Of a stretch of DNA of 8,639 bases, positions 1 to 5,993 are shown piece by piece. This DNA comes from JBHYGK01 sp051859045 (GTDB lineage: Bacteria; Pseudomonadota; Gammaproteobacteria; Xanthomonadales; Xanthomonadaceae): the NCBI GenBank assembly GCA_051859045.1, contig JBHYGK010000048.1:1-8639 (forward strand), given 5' to 3'. The notes under the pieces are model-generated. The model saw only the letters and a program-made list of their open reading frames with translations. It made no database searches and was not told the DNA's origin. The translations under genes and the position numbers were made by a program. Every line of letters begins with the position of its first letter. Position 1 is the first letter of the stretch.

Positions 1-537
1 GGCGCCGCCAGCGCCCTGGCCGCGGCCGGCGCCGGCGCCGGCGAGGGCGCGGCCCCCAGCTTCCAGGGCCTGCTGCAGGCGGCCGCGCCGCCGGCCGCGC
101 CCCCGACCCCACCGCCCGCGCTGCAGGCCCCGGTGCCGTTCGCGTCCGGCCGCTTCGCCGAGGACGTCGGCGCGCGCGTGGGCTGGCTCGCCGGCCAGCA
201 GATCGGCCACGCCGAGATCCGGGTCAGCCCCGAGGGCCTCGGCCCGGTCGAGGTGCGCCTGCGCCTGGACGGCGACCGCGTCTCGGCCGACTTCCTCTCG
301 CCCCACGCCGAGGTCCGCCAGGCCCTCGAGCAGGGCCTGCCGCGGCTGCGCGAGATGCTGGCGGGGCAGGGCTTCACGCTGGCCAACGCGGATGTCGGCC
401 AGCAGGCCGGCGAACAGCGCCCCGGCGCCCCGGCCTTCCGCTTCGACGGCGAGGGCGGCGAGGCGGGCGAGGGCGACGGCGCGCTGGCGGCGATGCCGGT
501 CCGGGTCGCGCGCGGCCTGGTCGACGCCTGGGCCTGA
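1..537 (+). CDS. fliK: Flagellar hook-length control protein FliK, C-terminal part (5' end outside window)
   Basis: Frame 1 is open from the first base to a TGA at 535-537, giving 178 visible residues; the true start lies upstream. The first 45 or so visible residues are an Ala/Pro/Gly-rich low-complexity linker, typical of the FliK middle region. Residues about 60-125 match the FliK C-terminal hook domain: a stretch reading IRVSPEGLGPVEVRL, then an acidic/hydrophobic strand and a helix with ALEQGLPRLREML, which are hallmarks of this family. FliK is a secreted molecular ruler; its C-terminal domain contacts the cytoplasmic part of FlhB to switch export from hook to filament substrates. FlhB is encoded downstream in this window. 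A GTG at 133 could be mistaken for a start, but it lies inside the protein because the frame stays open upstream. The tail (about 145-178) is Gly/Glu-rich. Its position directly before fliL is the usual order. Confidence 0.93.
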   Translation, partial: GAASALAAAGAGAGEGAAPSFQGLLQAAAPPAAPPTPPPALQAPVPFASGRFAEDVGARVGWLAGQQIGHAEIRVSPEGLGPVEVRLRLDGDRVSADFLSPHAEVRQALEQGLPRLREMLAGQGFTLANADVGQQAGEQRPGAPAFRFDGEGGEAGEGDGALAAMPVRVARGLVDAWA

Positions 538-540
538 GGC

Positions 541-572
541 CGGCCGGCCCCGCCCCAGGGCGGGCCTGGCCG
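541..572 (+). terminator. G+C-rich hairpin just after fliK (possible terminator or attenuator)
   Basis: Starting three bases after the fliK stop, 541-554 pairs with 559-572 to give 13 G-C pairs with two single-base bulges (C548 and T567) and the loop 555-558. There is no T-run directly after it, so it is not a textbook intrinsic terminator. Its placement at the end of fliK and upstream of a separate promoter for fliL fits a role in ending or processing the fliK transcript. That role is inference, and hairpins arise easily at this G+C content. Confidence 0.4.
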
Positions 573-576
573 GTAG

Positions 577-594
577 GCGTCGGTTTCCCGACGC
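577..594 (+). repeat. Perfect 7-bp hairpin with TTTC loop, fliK-fliL intergenic region
   Basis: The inverted repeat GCGTCGG (577-583) and CCGACGC (588-594) is separated by TTTC. It is the second of three consecutive hairpins between fliK and fliL. The loop holds the only run of T residues nearby. It may act with the preceding hairpin as a transcript-end structure, or be incidental. Confidence 0.45.
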
Positions 595-606
595 GCGACG
601 GACGCA

Positions 607-626
607 CCCCCGCGGTGCGGCGGGGG
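607..626 (+). repeat. Perfect 7-bp hairpin directly upstream of the sigma-54 promoter
   Basis: The inverted repeat CCCCCGC (607-613) and GCGGGGG (620-626) has a 6-base loop. It ends 8 bases before the -24 element of the promoter at 635-650. Transcripts started at that promoter would not include it, so any RNA role would concern only read-through from fliK. Confidence 0.4.
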
Positions 627-634
627 CGGTGGCG

Positions 635-650
635 CGGCACGCGGCTTGCA
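635..650 (+). promoter_or_regulatory. Sigma-54 (RpoN) promoter for the fliL operon
   Basis: The sequence CGGCACGCGGCTTGCA matches the sigma-54 consensus TGGCACG-N4-TTGCA at all defined positions but the first. The key GG (636-637) and GC (648-649) are separated by exactly 10 bases, as sigma-54 requires. Transcription would start about 12 bases downstream, near 661, leaving a leader of about 33 bases with a good ribosome binding site before fliL. In Pseudomonas aeruginosa the fliLMNOPQR-flhB operon is activated by FleQ with RpoN, so this site is where one is expected. I did not identify a FleQ-binding site. Confidence 0.82.
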
Positions 651-680
651 TGGACAGGCCGAGTCCGTCGCCCACCCGCC

Positions 681-685
681 AAGGA
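681..685 (+). promoter_or_regulatory. Ribosome binding site deciding the fliL start
   Basis: AAGGA ends 8 bases before the ATG at 694. The only longer in-frame alternative, a TTG at 646, lies within the -12 element of the sigma-54 promoter, so it would be upstream of that promoter's transcript start. This favours 694. Confidence 0.75.
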
Positions 686-693
686 ACCCGCGC

Positions 694-1215
694 ATGTCCG
701 CGAAGCCCGCTCCCGCCGCCGATGCCCCCGCCAAGAAGGGCCTCCCGCTGATCCCGATCATCATCGCGGCGGTCGTCGCGGCCGGTGCCGCCGGCGGCGG
801 CGCGATGTTCTTCATGAAGGGCGATGCCCCGCACCCCGAGGGCGAGGCCGCCGCGGAGGGCGCCGAGGGCGCCGCGCCCGCTGCCGCCCCGCTGACCCAG
901 GCCCAGTACATCGAGCTGGCCCCGGCCTTCGTGGTCAACCTCGCCGACCCCGGCCCGGCCCGCTACCTGCAGGTCGACGTGCAGCTGGTGTCCCGCAAGT
1001 CCACCGCCGCCGCCGCCGTCGAGGCGCAGCAGCCGGCGATCCGCAACGCGCTGCTGATGCTGTTCTCGCAGCAGACCCAGGCCCAGGTCATGGACCGCGC
1101 CGGCAAGGAGGCCCTGCAGGCCGCCGCGCTGGCCGAGGTCCAGCGCGTGCTCGAGACCGAGACCGGCGATCCGCAGATCGACGCCCTCCTCTTCACCAGC
1201 TTCGTCACCCAGTGA
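694..1215 (+). CDS. fliL: Flagellar basal body-associated protein FliL
   Basis: This 173-residue single-pass inner-membrane protein has the usual FliL length. It has a short basic cytoplasmic N-terminus (KK at 14-15), one membrane segment at about residues 17-41 rich in Ile/Val/Ala/Gly, an Ala/Glu/Pro-rich linker to about 66, and a periplasmic FliL domain from about 67 to 173 starting with LTQAQYIELAPAFVVNL. The end, with DALLFTSFVTQ, is typical of the family. FliL surrounds or supports the MotAB stator and stabilises the rod and motor under load. The start is fixed by AAGGA at 681-685. Its stop overlaps the fliM start by four bases (GTGA), so the two are translationally coupled. It is the first gene of the unit driven by the sigma-54 promoter at 635-650. 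Confidence 0.93.
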   Translation: MSAKPAPAADAPAKKGLPLIPIIIAAVVAAGAAGGGAMFFMKGDAPHPEGEAAAEGAEGAAPAAAPLTQAQYIELAPAFVVNLADPGPARYLQVDVQLVSRKSTAAAAVEAQQPAIRNALLMLFSQQTQAQVMDRAGKEALQAAALAEVQRVLETETGDPQIDALLFTSFVTQ

Positions 1216-2198
1216 GCGACCTCCTCTCCCAGGACGAGATCGACGCCCTGCTGCACGGCGTCGACTCCGGCGCGGTCGATACCGAACCGCCCCCGGACCC
1301 GGGGGTGGCCCGCTCCTTCGACTTCGCCACCCAGGACAAGATCGTGCGCGGGCGCATGCCCACGCTCGAGATGGTCAACGAGCGCTTCGCGCGCATGTGG
1401 CGGGTCGGCCTGTTCAACCTGCTGCGCCGCTCGGCCGACCTCTCGGTGCGCGGCGTGGAGATGGTCAAGTTCCAGGACTACATCCACAGCCTGTACGTGC
1501 CCACCAACCTCAACCTCATCAAGGTCAAGCCGCTGCGCGGCACCGGCCTGGTGGTGTTCGAGCCGACCCTGGTGTTCACCGTGCTCGACAACTTCTTCGG
1601 CGGCGCCGGCAAGTACCCGGCCAAGATCGAGGGCCGCGAGTTCACGCCCACCGAGATGCGCGTGATCCAGCTGATGCTCAAGCAGGCCTTCCACGACCTG
1701 CAGGAGGCCTGGAGCCCGGTGATGGCGATGGAGTTCGAGTACATCAACTCCGAGGTCAACCCGCACTTCGCCAGCATCGTCAGCCCGCGCGAGTACGTGG
1801 TGGTGTCGAAGTTCCACGTCGAGCTCGAGGGCGGCGGCGGCGAGATGCACGTCACCCTGCCGTACTCGATGCTCGAGCCGCTGCGCGAGCTGCTCGACGC
1901 CGGCATCGCGTCCGACCGCGTCGAGCGCGACGAGAGCTTCGGCCTGCACATGCGCGAGCAGCTCAACATCGCCGAGGTCGAGCTCTCCGGCGTCCTCGCC
2001 ACCCGCACCATCTCGCTGCGCCAGCTCACCGCGCTGAAGGTGGGCGACATCCTGCCCATCGACGTGCCCAAGCAGATCCCCGTGCTGGTGGAGCAGGTGC
2101 CCGTGTTCGACGGCGAGTTCGGCCAGTCCAAGGGCTGCAACGCCGTGAAGATCACCCGCATCCGCCCGCCCGCCGGCGGCAAGACCGCGTCCCACTGA
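1212..2198 (+). CDS. fliM: Flagellar motor switch protein FliM
   Basis: FliM, 328 residues, is the C-ring component that binds phosphorylated CheY and sets rotation direction. The N-terminal CheY-binding peptide is plain at residues 6-14 (SQDEIDALL). A variable acidic/proline linker follows. The CheC-like middle domain (about 45-230) has the conserved GGxG loop as GGAG at 130-133, after VFTVLDNFF, and it contacts FliG. The C-terminal SpoA domain (about 245-320, with KVGDILPIDVPKQIPVLV) pairs with FliN. The start is GTG at 1212, overlapping the fliL stop. The next in-frame ATG, at 1356, would delete the CheY-binding peptide, so GTG is preferred although no clear Shine-Dalgarno precedes it; translation probably depends on coupling with fliL. 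An open frame extends upstream through fliL only because stops are rare at this G+C content. Confidence 0.96.
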   Translation: MSDLLSQDEIDALLHGVDSGAVDTEPPPDPGVARSFDFATQDKIVRGRMPTLEMVNERFARMWRVGLFNLLRRSADLSVRGVEMVKFQDYIHSLYVPTNLNLIKVKPLRGTGLVVFEPTLVFTVLDNFFGGAGKYPAKIEGREFTPTEMRVIQLMLKQAFHDLQEAWSPVMAMEFEYINSEVNPHFASIVSPREYVVVSKFHVELEGGGGEMHVTLPYSMLEPLRELLDAGIASDRVERDESFGLHMREQLNIAEVELSGVLATRTISLRQLTALKVGDILPIDVPKQIPVLVEQVPVFDGEFGQSKGCNAVKITRIRPPAGGKTASH

Positions 2199-2200
2199 GG
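2197..2200 (+). promoter_or_regulatory. Ribosome binding site for fliN, overlapping the fliM stop codon
   Basis: GAGG at 2197-2200 shares its first two bases with the fliM TGA (2196-2198) and lies 8 bases before the fliN ATG. Ribosomes finishing fliM would therefore cover the site, which fits coupled synthesis of the two C-ring partners. Confidence 0.55.
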
Positions 2201-2208
2201 CCACCCGC

Positions 2209-2535
2209 ATGAACAGCCCCGACCCCAGCCGCGCCGAGTTCGGCGACCTCCAGTCCACCGGCGGCGGCGGCCACGACCTCAACCTCGACGTGCTGCTCGA
2301 CGTCCCGGTGACGATCACCCTCGAGGTCGGCCGCGCGCGCATCCCGATCCGCAACCTGCTGCAGCTCAACCAGGGCTCGGTGGTGGAGCTCGAGCGCGGC
2401 GCCGGCGAGCCGCTCGACGTCTACGTCAACGGCACGCTGGTGGCCCAGGGCGAGGTGGTGGTCGTCAACGACCGCTTCGGCGTCCGCCTCACCGACGTGG
2501 TGAGCCCCAGCGAACGCATCCGCCGGCTGCGCTGA
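2209..2535 (+). CDS. fliN: Flagellar motor switch protein FliN
   Basis: FliN, 108 residues, is close to the usual size for the short gammaproteobacterial form. After a polar, Gly-rich N-terminus (about 1-22) comes a single SpoA domain: LDVLLDVPVTITLEVGR at about 26-42, IRNLLQLNQGSVVEL at about 47-61, then DVYVNGTLVAQGEVVVVND and a conserved FGVRLTDVVSPSERI end. It forms the lower part of the C-ring with the FliM C-terminal domain and docks FliH, helping bring export substrates to the gate. It sits ten bases after fliM and one base before fliO. No unusual residues were noticed. Confidence 0.96.
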   Translation: MNSPDPSRAEFGDLQSTGGGGHDLNLDVLLDVPVTITLEVGRARIPIRNLLQLNQGSVVELERGAGEPLDVYVNGTLVAQGEVVVVNDRFGVRLTDVVSPSERIRRLR

Positions 2536-2536
2536 G

Positions 2537-3022
2537 ATGGCCGCGGGCGCGCTCCTCGCCACCCTCGCCGCCGCCGCGGCCCCGGCCGGCGCGCTGGCCG
2601 GCCGCGCCGGCGCGAGCGTCGGCGCCGAGGCCCCGGCGATGCCGGGCTTCGGCGCCAGCGTGCTGGCGCTGGTCGCGGTCATCGCGCTGATCCTCGCGCT
2701 GGNNNNNNNNNNNNNNNNNNNNNNNNNNNNNNNNNNNNNNNNNNNNNNNNNNNNNNNNNNNNNNNNNNNNNNNNNNNNNNNNNNNNNNNNNNNNNNNNNN
2801 NNCCTCGCGCTGGGCACCCGCGAGCGGGTGGTGGTGGTCGAGGTCGGCGGCGAGCAGCTGCTGCTCGGCGTCTCGGCCGCCGGCGTCCACGCCCTGCACA
2901 CCCTCGCCGCCCCGCTGCCCGAGCCGGCGCCGGCCCCGCGCTTCGCCGACCTGCTCGCGCAGGCGCGCGGCCGCGGCCGCGGCGCGCCCGTCGGCGCGCC
3001 CGCCCACGCCCAGGAGCCCTGA
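2537..3022 (+). CDS. fliO: Flagellar biosynthesis protein FliO, interrupted by an assembly gap
   Basis: FliO is a small membrane protein that helps assemble the FliP ring of the flagellar export gate. The ATG follows the fliN stop after one base; no clear Shine-Dalgarno is visible. The visible N-terminal part (residues 1-55) is an Ala/Gly-rich leader plus the start of the membrane helix (SVLALVAVIALILAL). A 100-base run of N then removes the rest of the helix, the basic turn and the start of the cytoplasmic domain. Sequence resumes with LALGTRERVVVVEVGGEQL, the conserved FliO core, and ends in a Pro/Ala/Arg-rich tail. Both sides are in the same frame as written. By comparison with FliO family architecture about 24 residues are missing, so the nominal 161-residue length should not be trusted. 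Confidence 0.9.
   Translation: MAAGALLATLAAAAAPAGALAGRAGASVGAEAPAMPGFGASVLALVAVIALILALXXXXXXXXXXXXXXXXXXXXXXXXXXXXXXXXXXLALGTRERVVVVEVGGEQLLLGVSAAGVHALHTLAAPLPEPAPAPRFADLLAQARGRGRGAPVGAPAHAQEP
2692..2813 (+). repeat. 11-bp direct repeat exactly flanking the assembly gap
   Basis: CCTCGCGCTGG occupies 2692-2702, ending at the last base before the N run, and again 2803-2813, starting at the first base after it. The two copies are in the same reading frame (Leu-Ala-Leu). Repeats placed exactly at both contig ends suggest the assembler stopped, or mis-joined, because of this short duplication. Confidence 0.9.
2703..2802. other. Assembly gap (100 N)
   Basis: There are exactly 100 undetermined bases inside fliO. 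The round number is the common placeholder for a gap of unknown length, so the real size is probably different. It covers the second half of the FliO membrane segment and the linker into the cytoplasmic domain. Confidence 0.98.
3012..3016 (+). promoter_or_regulatory. Ribosome binding site for fliP, inside the end of fliO
   Basis: AGGAG lies 7 bases before the fliP ATG at 3024, within the last fliO codons. It is a strong site by the standard of this operon, where several genes lack one, and it supports 3024 as the start. Confidence 0.7.
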
Positions 3023-3023
3023 G

Positions 3024-3791
3024 ATGCCGCGCCTCGCCCTCCGCCTCGCCGGCGCGCTCGCCGGCCTCGCCCCCGCCGCGCTGGCCTTCGCCGCGCCGGC
3101 CGCCGGCGTCCCCGCGCTGCCCGAGGTGACCGTCGCCAACGTCGGCGGCGACAGCGTGTCGATGCCGCTCGCGATCCTGCTGGGCATGACCGCGCTGACG
3201 CTGCTGCCGGCGATGCTGCTGTCGCTGACCGCCTTCACCCGGATCATTGTCGTCCTGGCCTTGCTGCGGCAGGCGCTGGGCACCGGCCAGACCCCGTCCA
3301 ACCAGGTGCTGGTGGGCCTGGCGCTGTTCCTCACCGCGATGGTCATGGCGCCGGTGGCCGACAAGGCCTGGGTCGAGGGCATGTCGCCCTACCTCAGCGG
3401 CCAGGTCGACCTGGCCACCGCCTGGGAGGCCAGCTCGGCGCCGTTCCGCGCCTTCATGCTGGCGCAGATCCGCGAGACCGACCTGATGACCTTCGCCGGC
3501 CTCGCCGGCCACCCCGAGGGCTTCGAGTCCCCGGCCGACGTGCCCTTCGGCGTGCTGGTGGCGTCGTTCATCACCTCCGAGCTCAAGACCGCGTTCGAGA
3601 TCGGCTTCCTGGTGTTCATCCCGTTCGTGATCATCGACCTGGTGATCGCCAGCGTGCTGATGTCGATGGGCATGATGATGCTCTCGCCGATGCTGGTGTC
3701 GGCGCCGTTCAAGATCCTGCTGTTCGTGCTGGTCGACGGCTGGGTGCTGATCGTCGGCGCGCTGGCGGCCAGCTTCAACGCGGCGGCCTAG
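3024..3791 (+). CDS. fliP: Flagellar export gate protein FliP
   Basis: FliP, 255 residues, forms the pentameric core of the FliP5Q4R1 export channel in the inner membrane. The N-terminus (about 1-26) looks like a cleavable signal peptide: an Arg, an Ala/Leu-rich core and Ala-x-Ala-type ends, as known for FliP. Conserved motifs follow: LLSLTAFTRIIVVLALLRQALGT (in part about 66-87), the TPSNQVLVGLALFLT segment, a periplasmic loop with FRAFMLAQ, and the C-terminal hydrophobic pair. The methionine-rich loop that gates the channel is visible as MSMGMMMLSP (213-222, Met triplet at 217-219). It starts one base after fliO and has its own AGGAG. It ends with TAG, while every other stop seen here is TGA. 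Codons around 3241-3265 (ATT, TTG) are slightly unusual. Confidence 0.96.
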   Translation: MPRLALRLAGALAGLAPAALAFAAPAAGVPALPEVTVANVGGDSVSMPLAILLGMTALTLLPAMLLSLTAFTRIIVVLALLRQALGTGQTPSNQVLVGLALFLTAMVMAPVADKAWVEGMSPYLSGQVDLATAWEASSAPFRAFMLAQIRETDLMTFAGLAGHPEGFESPADVPFGVLVASFITSELKTAFEIGFLVFIPFVIIDLVIASVLMSMGMMMLSPMLVSAPFKILLFVLVDGWVLIVGALAASFNAAA

Positions 3792-3793
3792 CC

Positions 3794-4063
3794 ATGAGCC
3801 CCGAGACCGCGCTCGACGAGCTGCGCAAGGGCCTGGAGGCCGCGCTGGTGGTGGGAGGCCCGCTGCTGGTGGTGGTGCTGGTGGTCGGCGTGGTGGTCGG
3901 CGTGCTGCAGGCCGCCACACAGGTCAACGAGCCCACCGTGGCCTTCGTGGCCAAGGTGGTCGCGCTCACCGCCGCGCTGGCGGCGATGGGCGCGTTCCTG
4001 ATCGGCAGCATGGTGGAGTACACGATCGCGCTGTTCCAGCGGATCCCGCACCTGATCGGCTGA
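3794..4063 (+). CDS. fliQ: Flagellar export gate protein FliQ
   Basis: FliQ, 89 residues, is the usual length for this two-helix hairpin protein, four copies of which pack around FliP and FliR in the export gate. The first hydrophobic segment is at about residues 16-38 (Val/Leu/Gly rich), followed by the conserved cytoplasmic turn QAATQVNEPTVAFVAK (about 40-55) and a second segment at about 56-78. It starts two bases after the fliP TAG with no convincing Shine-Dalgarno, so coupling to fliP is likely. Its stop is one base before the fliR ATG. Conservation leaves little doubt about identity. Confidence 0.95.
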   Translation: MSPETALDELRKGLEAALVVGGPLLVVVLVVGVVVGVLQAATQVNEPTVAFVAKVVALTAALAAMGAFLIGSMVEYTIALFQRIPHLIG

Positions 4064-4064
4064 C

Positions 4065-4856
4065 ATGGATCCCGTCTCCGCCATCGTCGTCGACGGCCAG
4101 CAGATGCTGGCGGTGATCTCGGCGGTGCTGTGGACCTCGCTGCGCACCGGCGGGCTGCTGATGGCGGCGCCGCTGGTGGGCACCCGCGCGGTCCCCAACC
4201 GGGTCAAGGTGATGCTCACGCTGACCCTGTCGCTGGCGATCAGCGTGGTCGCCGGGCCGCCGCCCGAGGTGGTGGGCCTCGACCCCGCCACGGTGCTGCT
4301 GGTGGCGCGCGAGTTGGCGATCGGCGTGGCGATGGGCTTCATGCTGCGGCTGGCCTTCGAGGCCGGCGCGCTGGCCGGCGAGCTGATCGCCCAGGGCACC
4401 GGCCTGAGCTTCGCGACCCTGGCCGACCCGCTGCGCGGCGTGAACGCCGGCGTCATCGGCACCTGGTTCTACCTGGCGTTCTCGCTGCTGTTCCTGGCGA
4501 TGGACGGGCACCTCGGCCTGGTCGAGCTGCTCGCCCACAGCTACCGCGCGGTGCCGCTGCAGGGCGAGTGGGGCGACGCGATGGCGCTGACCACCAGCGT
4601 GCCGGCCTTCTTCGCGCTGGCGATGCGCTTCGGCGTGCAGCTCGCGCTGCCGGTGATGCTGGCGCTGCTGGTGGTCAACCTGGCCTTCGGCGTGCTCAGC
4701 CGCGCCTCGCCCGCGCTCAACCCGATCCAGCTCGGCCTGCCGGCCTCGCTGCTGATCGGCCTGGTGCTGCTGGCGGCGCTGATGGGCGAGCTGCTGCCCA
4801 TCGCCGAGCAGCTCTTCCGCGTGGCCTTCGAGGCCGCGGCCGCGGTCGCGGGCTGA
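4065..4856 (+). CDS. fliR: Flagellar export gate protein FliR
   Basis: FliR, 263 residues, is the single-copy subunit that closes the FliPQR spiral and links it to FlhB. The protein is almost entirely hydrophobic, with about six membrane-type segments. Family landmarks are visible: RTGGLLMAAPLVGTRAVP near residues 27-44, the RVKVMLTLTLSLAI segment after it, GELIAQGTGLSFATLADP in the middle, and NPIQLGLPASLLIGL near 222-236. It starts one base after fliQ (TGACATG) and ends six bases before flhB. The C-terminus is a short Ala/Val tail. No clear ribosome binding site is present; coupling is inferred. Confidence 0.95.
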   Translation: MDPVSAIVVDGQQMLAVISAVLWTSLRTGGLLMAAPLVGTRAVPNRVKVMLTLTLSLAISVVAGPPPEVVGLDPATVLLVARELAIGVAMGFMLRLAFEAGALAGELIAQGTGLSFATLADPLRGVNAGVIGTWFYLAFSLLFLAMDGHLGLVELLAHSYRAVPLQGEWGDAMALTTSVPAFFALAMRFGVQLALPVMLALLVVNLAFGVLSRASPALNPIQLGLPASLLIGLVLLAALMGELLPIAEQLFRVAFEAAAAVAG

Positions 4857-4862
4857 GCCGCC

Positions 4863-5990
4863 ATGGCCGAGAACGAGAACGGCGCGGAGAAAACCGAAGA
4901 ACCCACCGAAAAGCGCCTGCGCGAATCCCGCGAGAAGGGCGACTACCCGCGCTCCCAGGAGCTCAACACCGCCGCCGGCTTCCTCGCCTCCACCGCCGCG
5001 CTGATGGTCTTCGGCGGGGCGATGGCGATCGGCGCGGTGGGCTGGATGCGGCGCAGCCTGTCGGGGATCGGCGAGGCCGGCGGGCTCGGCATGGACCTGC
5101 TGCCGCGGGTCGGCCTGCAGCTGCTGGAGCTGATGTGGGTGGCGGTGCCGCTGCTGGTGGTGGGCGTGCTGGCCGGCCTGGTCGCGCCCGCGGCGATGGG
5201 CAGCCTCGGCCTGAACCTGCAGGCGCTCACGCCGACCCTGTCCAAGCTCAGCCCGGTCGCGGGCCTCAAGCGCATCTGGGGCCCGCAGGGCCTGGGCGAG
5301 CTGGTGAAGTCGATCCTGCGCGTGCTGGTCGTCGGCGGCGCGGCGACGGTCTACTTCCAGACCCACGTCGACGAGCTGATGGCGCTGGTCCACCAGCCGC
5401 TGGAGCAGGCGGTGGTGCTGGGCCTGCGGATGGCGATGGGCACGATGCTGGCGATGGGCTCGGGCCTGGTGCTGCTGGCCGCGCTCGACGTGCCGTTCCA
5501 GAAGTGGACCTGGCGCCGGCGGCTGATGATGACCCGCCAGGAGCTGCTCGACGAATACAAGGAGACCGAGGGCCGCCCGGAGGTGAAGGGCGCCATCCGG
5601 CGCGCCCAGATGGCCATGAGCCAGCGCCGCATGATGGAGGCCGTGCCGACCGCCGACGTCATCGTGGTCAACCCGACCCACTACGCGGTGGCCCTGAAGT
5701 ACGACGGCCAGGCCGGCAAGGCCCCGGTGGTGGTGGCCAAGGGCGTCGACGAGATCGCCCTGATCATCCGCCAGCTGGCCGACACCGCGAAGGTGCCGAT
5801 CGTCGCCGCCCCGCCGTTGGCACGCGCCTTGTATCGGGAGGTGGAACTCGGTCGGGAGATCCCCGTGAAGCTGTATGCCGCCGTCGCCCAGGTCCTCTCC
5901 TACGTGTTCCAGCTGCGCACCTGGCGGCCGGGCCGCGATCCCATGCCCCAGCTGCCGGCGCTCGACGTGCCCGGCGCGCCGGAGGCTTGA
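4863..5990 (+). CDS. flhB: Flagellar export switch protein FlhB
   Basis: FlhB, 375 residues, is the substrate-specificity switch of the flagellar type III export apparatus. The N-terminus has the conserved EKTEEPTEKRLRESREKG (about 9-26). Four membrane segments follow to about residue 220, then the cytoplasmic domain. The self-cleavage motif NPTH is at 270-273, within VVNPTHYAVALKY, with cleavage expected between N270 and P271. The conserved end, with PPLARALYREVELGREIP and VLSYVFQLRTW, is complete, so the protein should be functional. FliK, encoded at the left edge, acts on this domain. The first 20 codons use unusual AAA and GAA codons. The conserved LARALY segment (from about residue 319) uses TTG, GCA, TTG and TAT, which create a sigma-54-like promoter within the gene. 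It is three bases from flhA. Confidence 0.97.
   Translation: MAENENGAEKTEEPTEKRLRESREKGDYPRSQELNTAAGFLASTAALMVFGGAMAIGAVGWMRRSLSGIGEAGGLGMDLLPRVGLQLLELMWVAVPLLVVGVLAGLVAPAAMGSLGLNLQALTPTLSKLSPVAGLKRIWGPQGLGELVKSILRVLVVGGAATVYFQTHVDELMALVHQPLEQAVVLGLRMAMGTMLAMGSGLVLLAALDVPFQKWTWRRRLMMTRQELLDEYKETEGRPEVKGAIRRAQMAMSQRRMMEAVPTADVIVVNPTHYAVALKYDGQAGKAPVVVAKGVDEIALIIRQLADTAKVPIVAAPPLARALYREVELGREIPVKLYAAVAQVLSYVFQLRTWRPGRDPMPQLPALDVPGAPEA
5818..5833 (+). promoter_or_regulatory. Candidate sigma-54 promoter inside flhB, for flhA
   Basis: TGGCACGCGCCTTGTA matches TGGCACG-N4-TTGCA except for T instead of C at 5832 in the -12 element. The -24 half is perfect, with an upstream pyrimidine (T5817), and the spacing from GG (5819-5820) to GT (5831-5832) is exactly 10. 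The predicted start is near 5844, about 150 bases before flhA. The codons forming it (TTG, GCA, TTG, TAT) are rare in this cluster. Pseudomonas aeruginosa flhA is a separate FleQ/RpoN-dependent unit, which agrees with this placement. The weaker -12 match and the conserved protein sequence it overlaps keep this a candidate. Confidence 0.6.
5981..5985 (+). promoter_or_regulatory. Ribosome binding site for flhA, within the last flhB codons
   Basis: GGAGG is a full Shine-Dalgarno core 8 bases before the ATG at 5994. It is the strongest site in the cluster, suggesting flhA can be translated independently of upstream genes, in line with a separate promoter in flhB. Confidence 0.8.
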
Positions 5991-5993
5991 CGC

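Noticed and set aside
133..135. GTG at 133 as a gene start
   Set aside because: The frame is open from base 1 and encodes a FliK-like Ala/Pro linker upstream, so this is an internal valine codon of a gene cut by the window edge.
646..693. TTG at 646 as the fliL start
   Set aside because: It sits in the -12 element of the sigma-54 promoter, lacks a ribosome binding site, and would add 16 residues unlike FliL. ATG 694 has AAGGA at good spacing.
1287..1308. Hairpin of C and G runs near the start of fliM
   Set aside because: It is in the variable linker coding region, includes a G-T pair, and such pairings are frequent by chance at this composition.
3249..3265. A possible sigma-54 element around TTGCT in fliP
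   Set aside because: The bases at the required -24 position (3251-3252) are not GG, so spacing fails despite the unusual ATT and TTG codons nearby.
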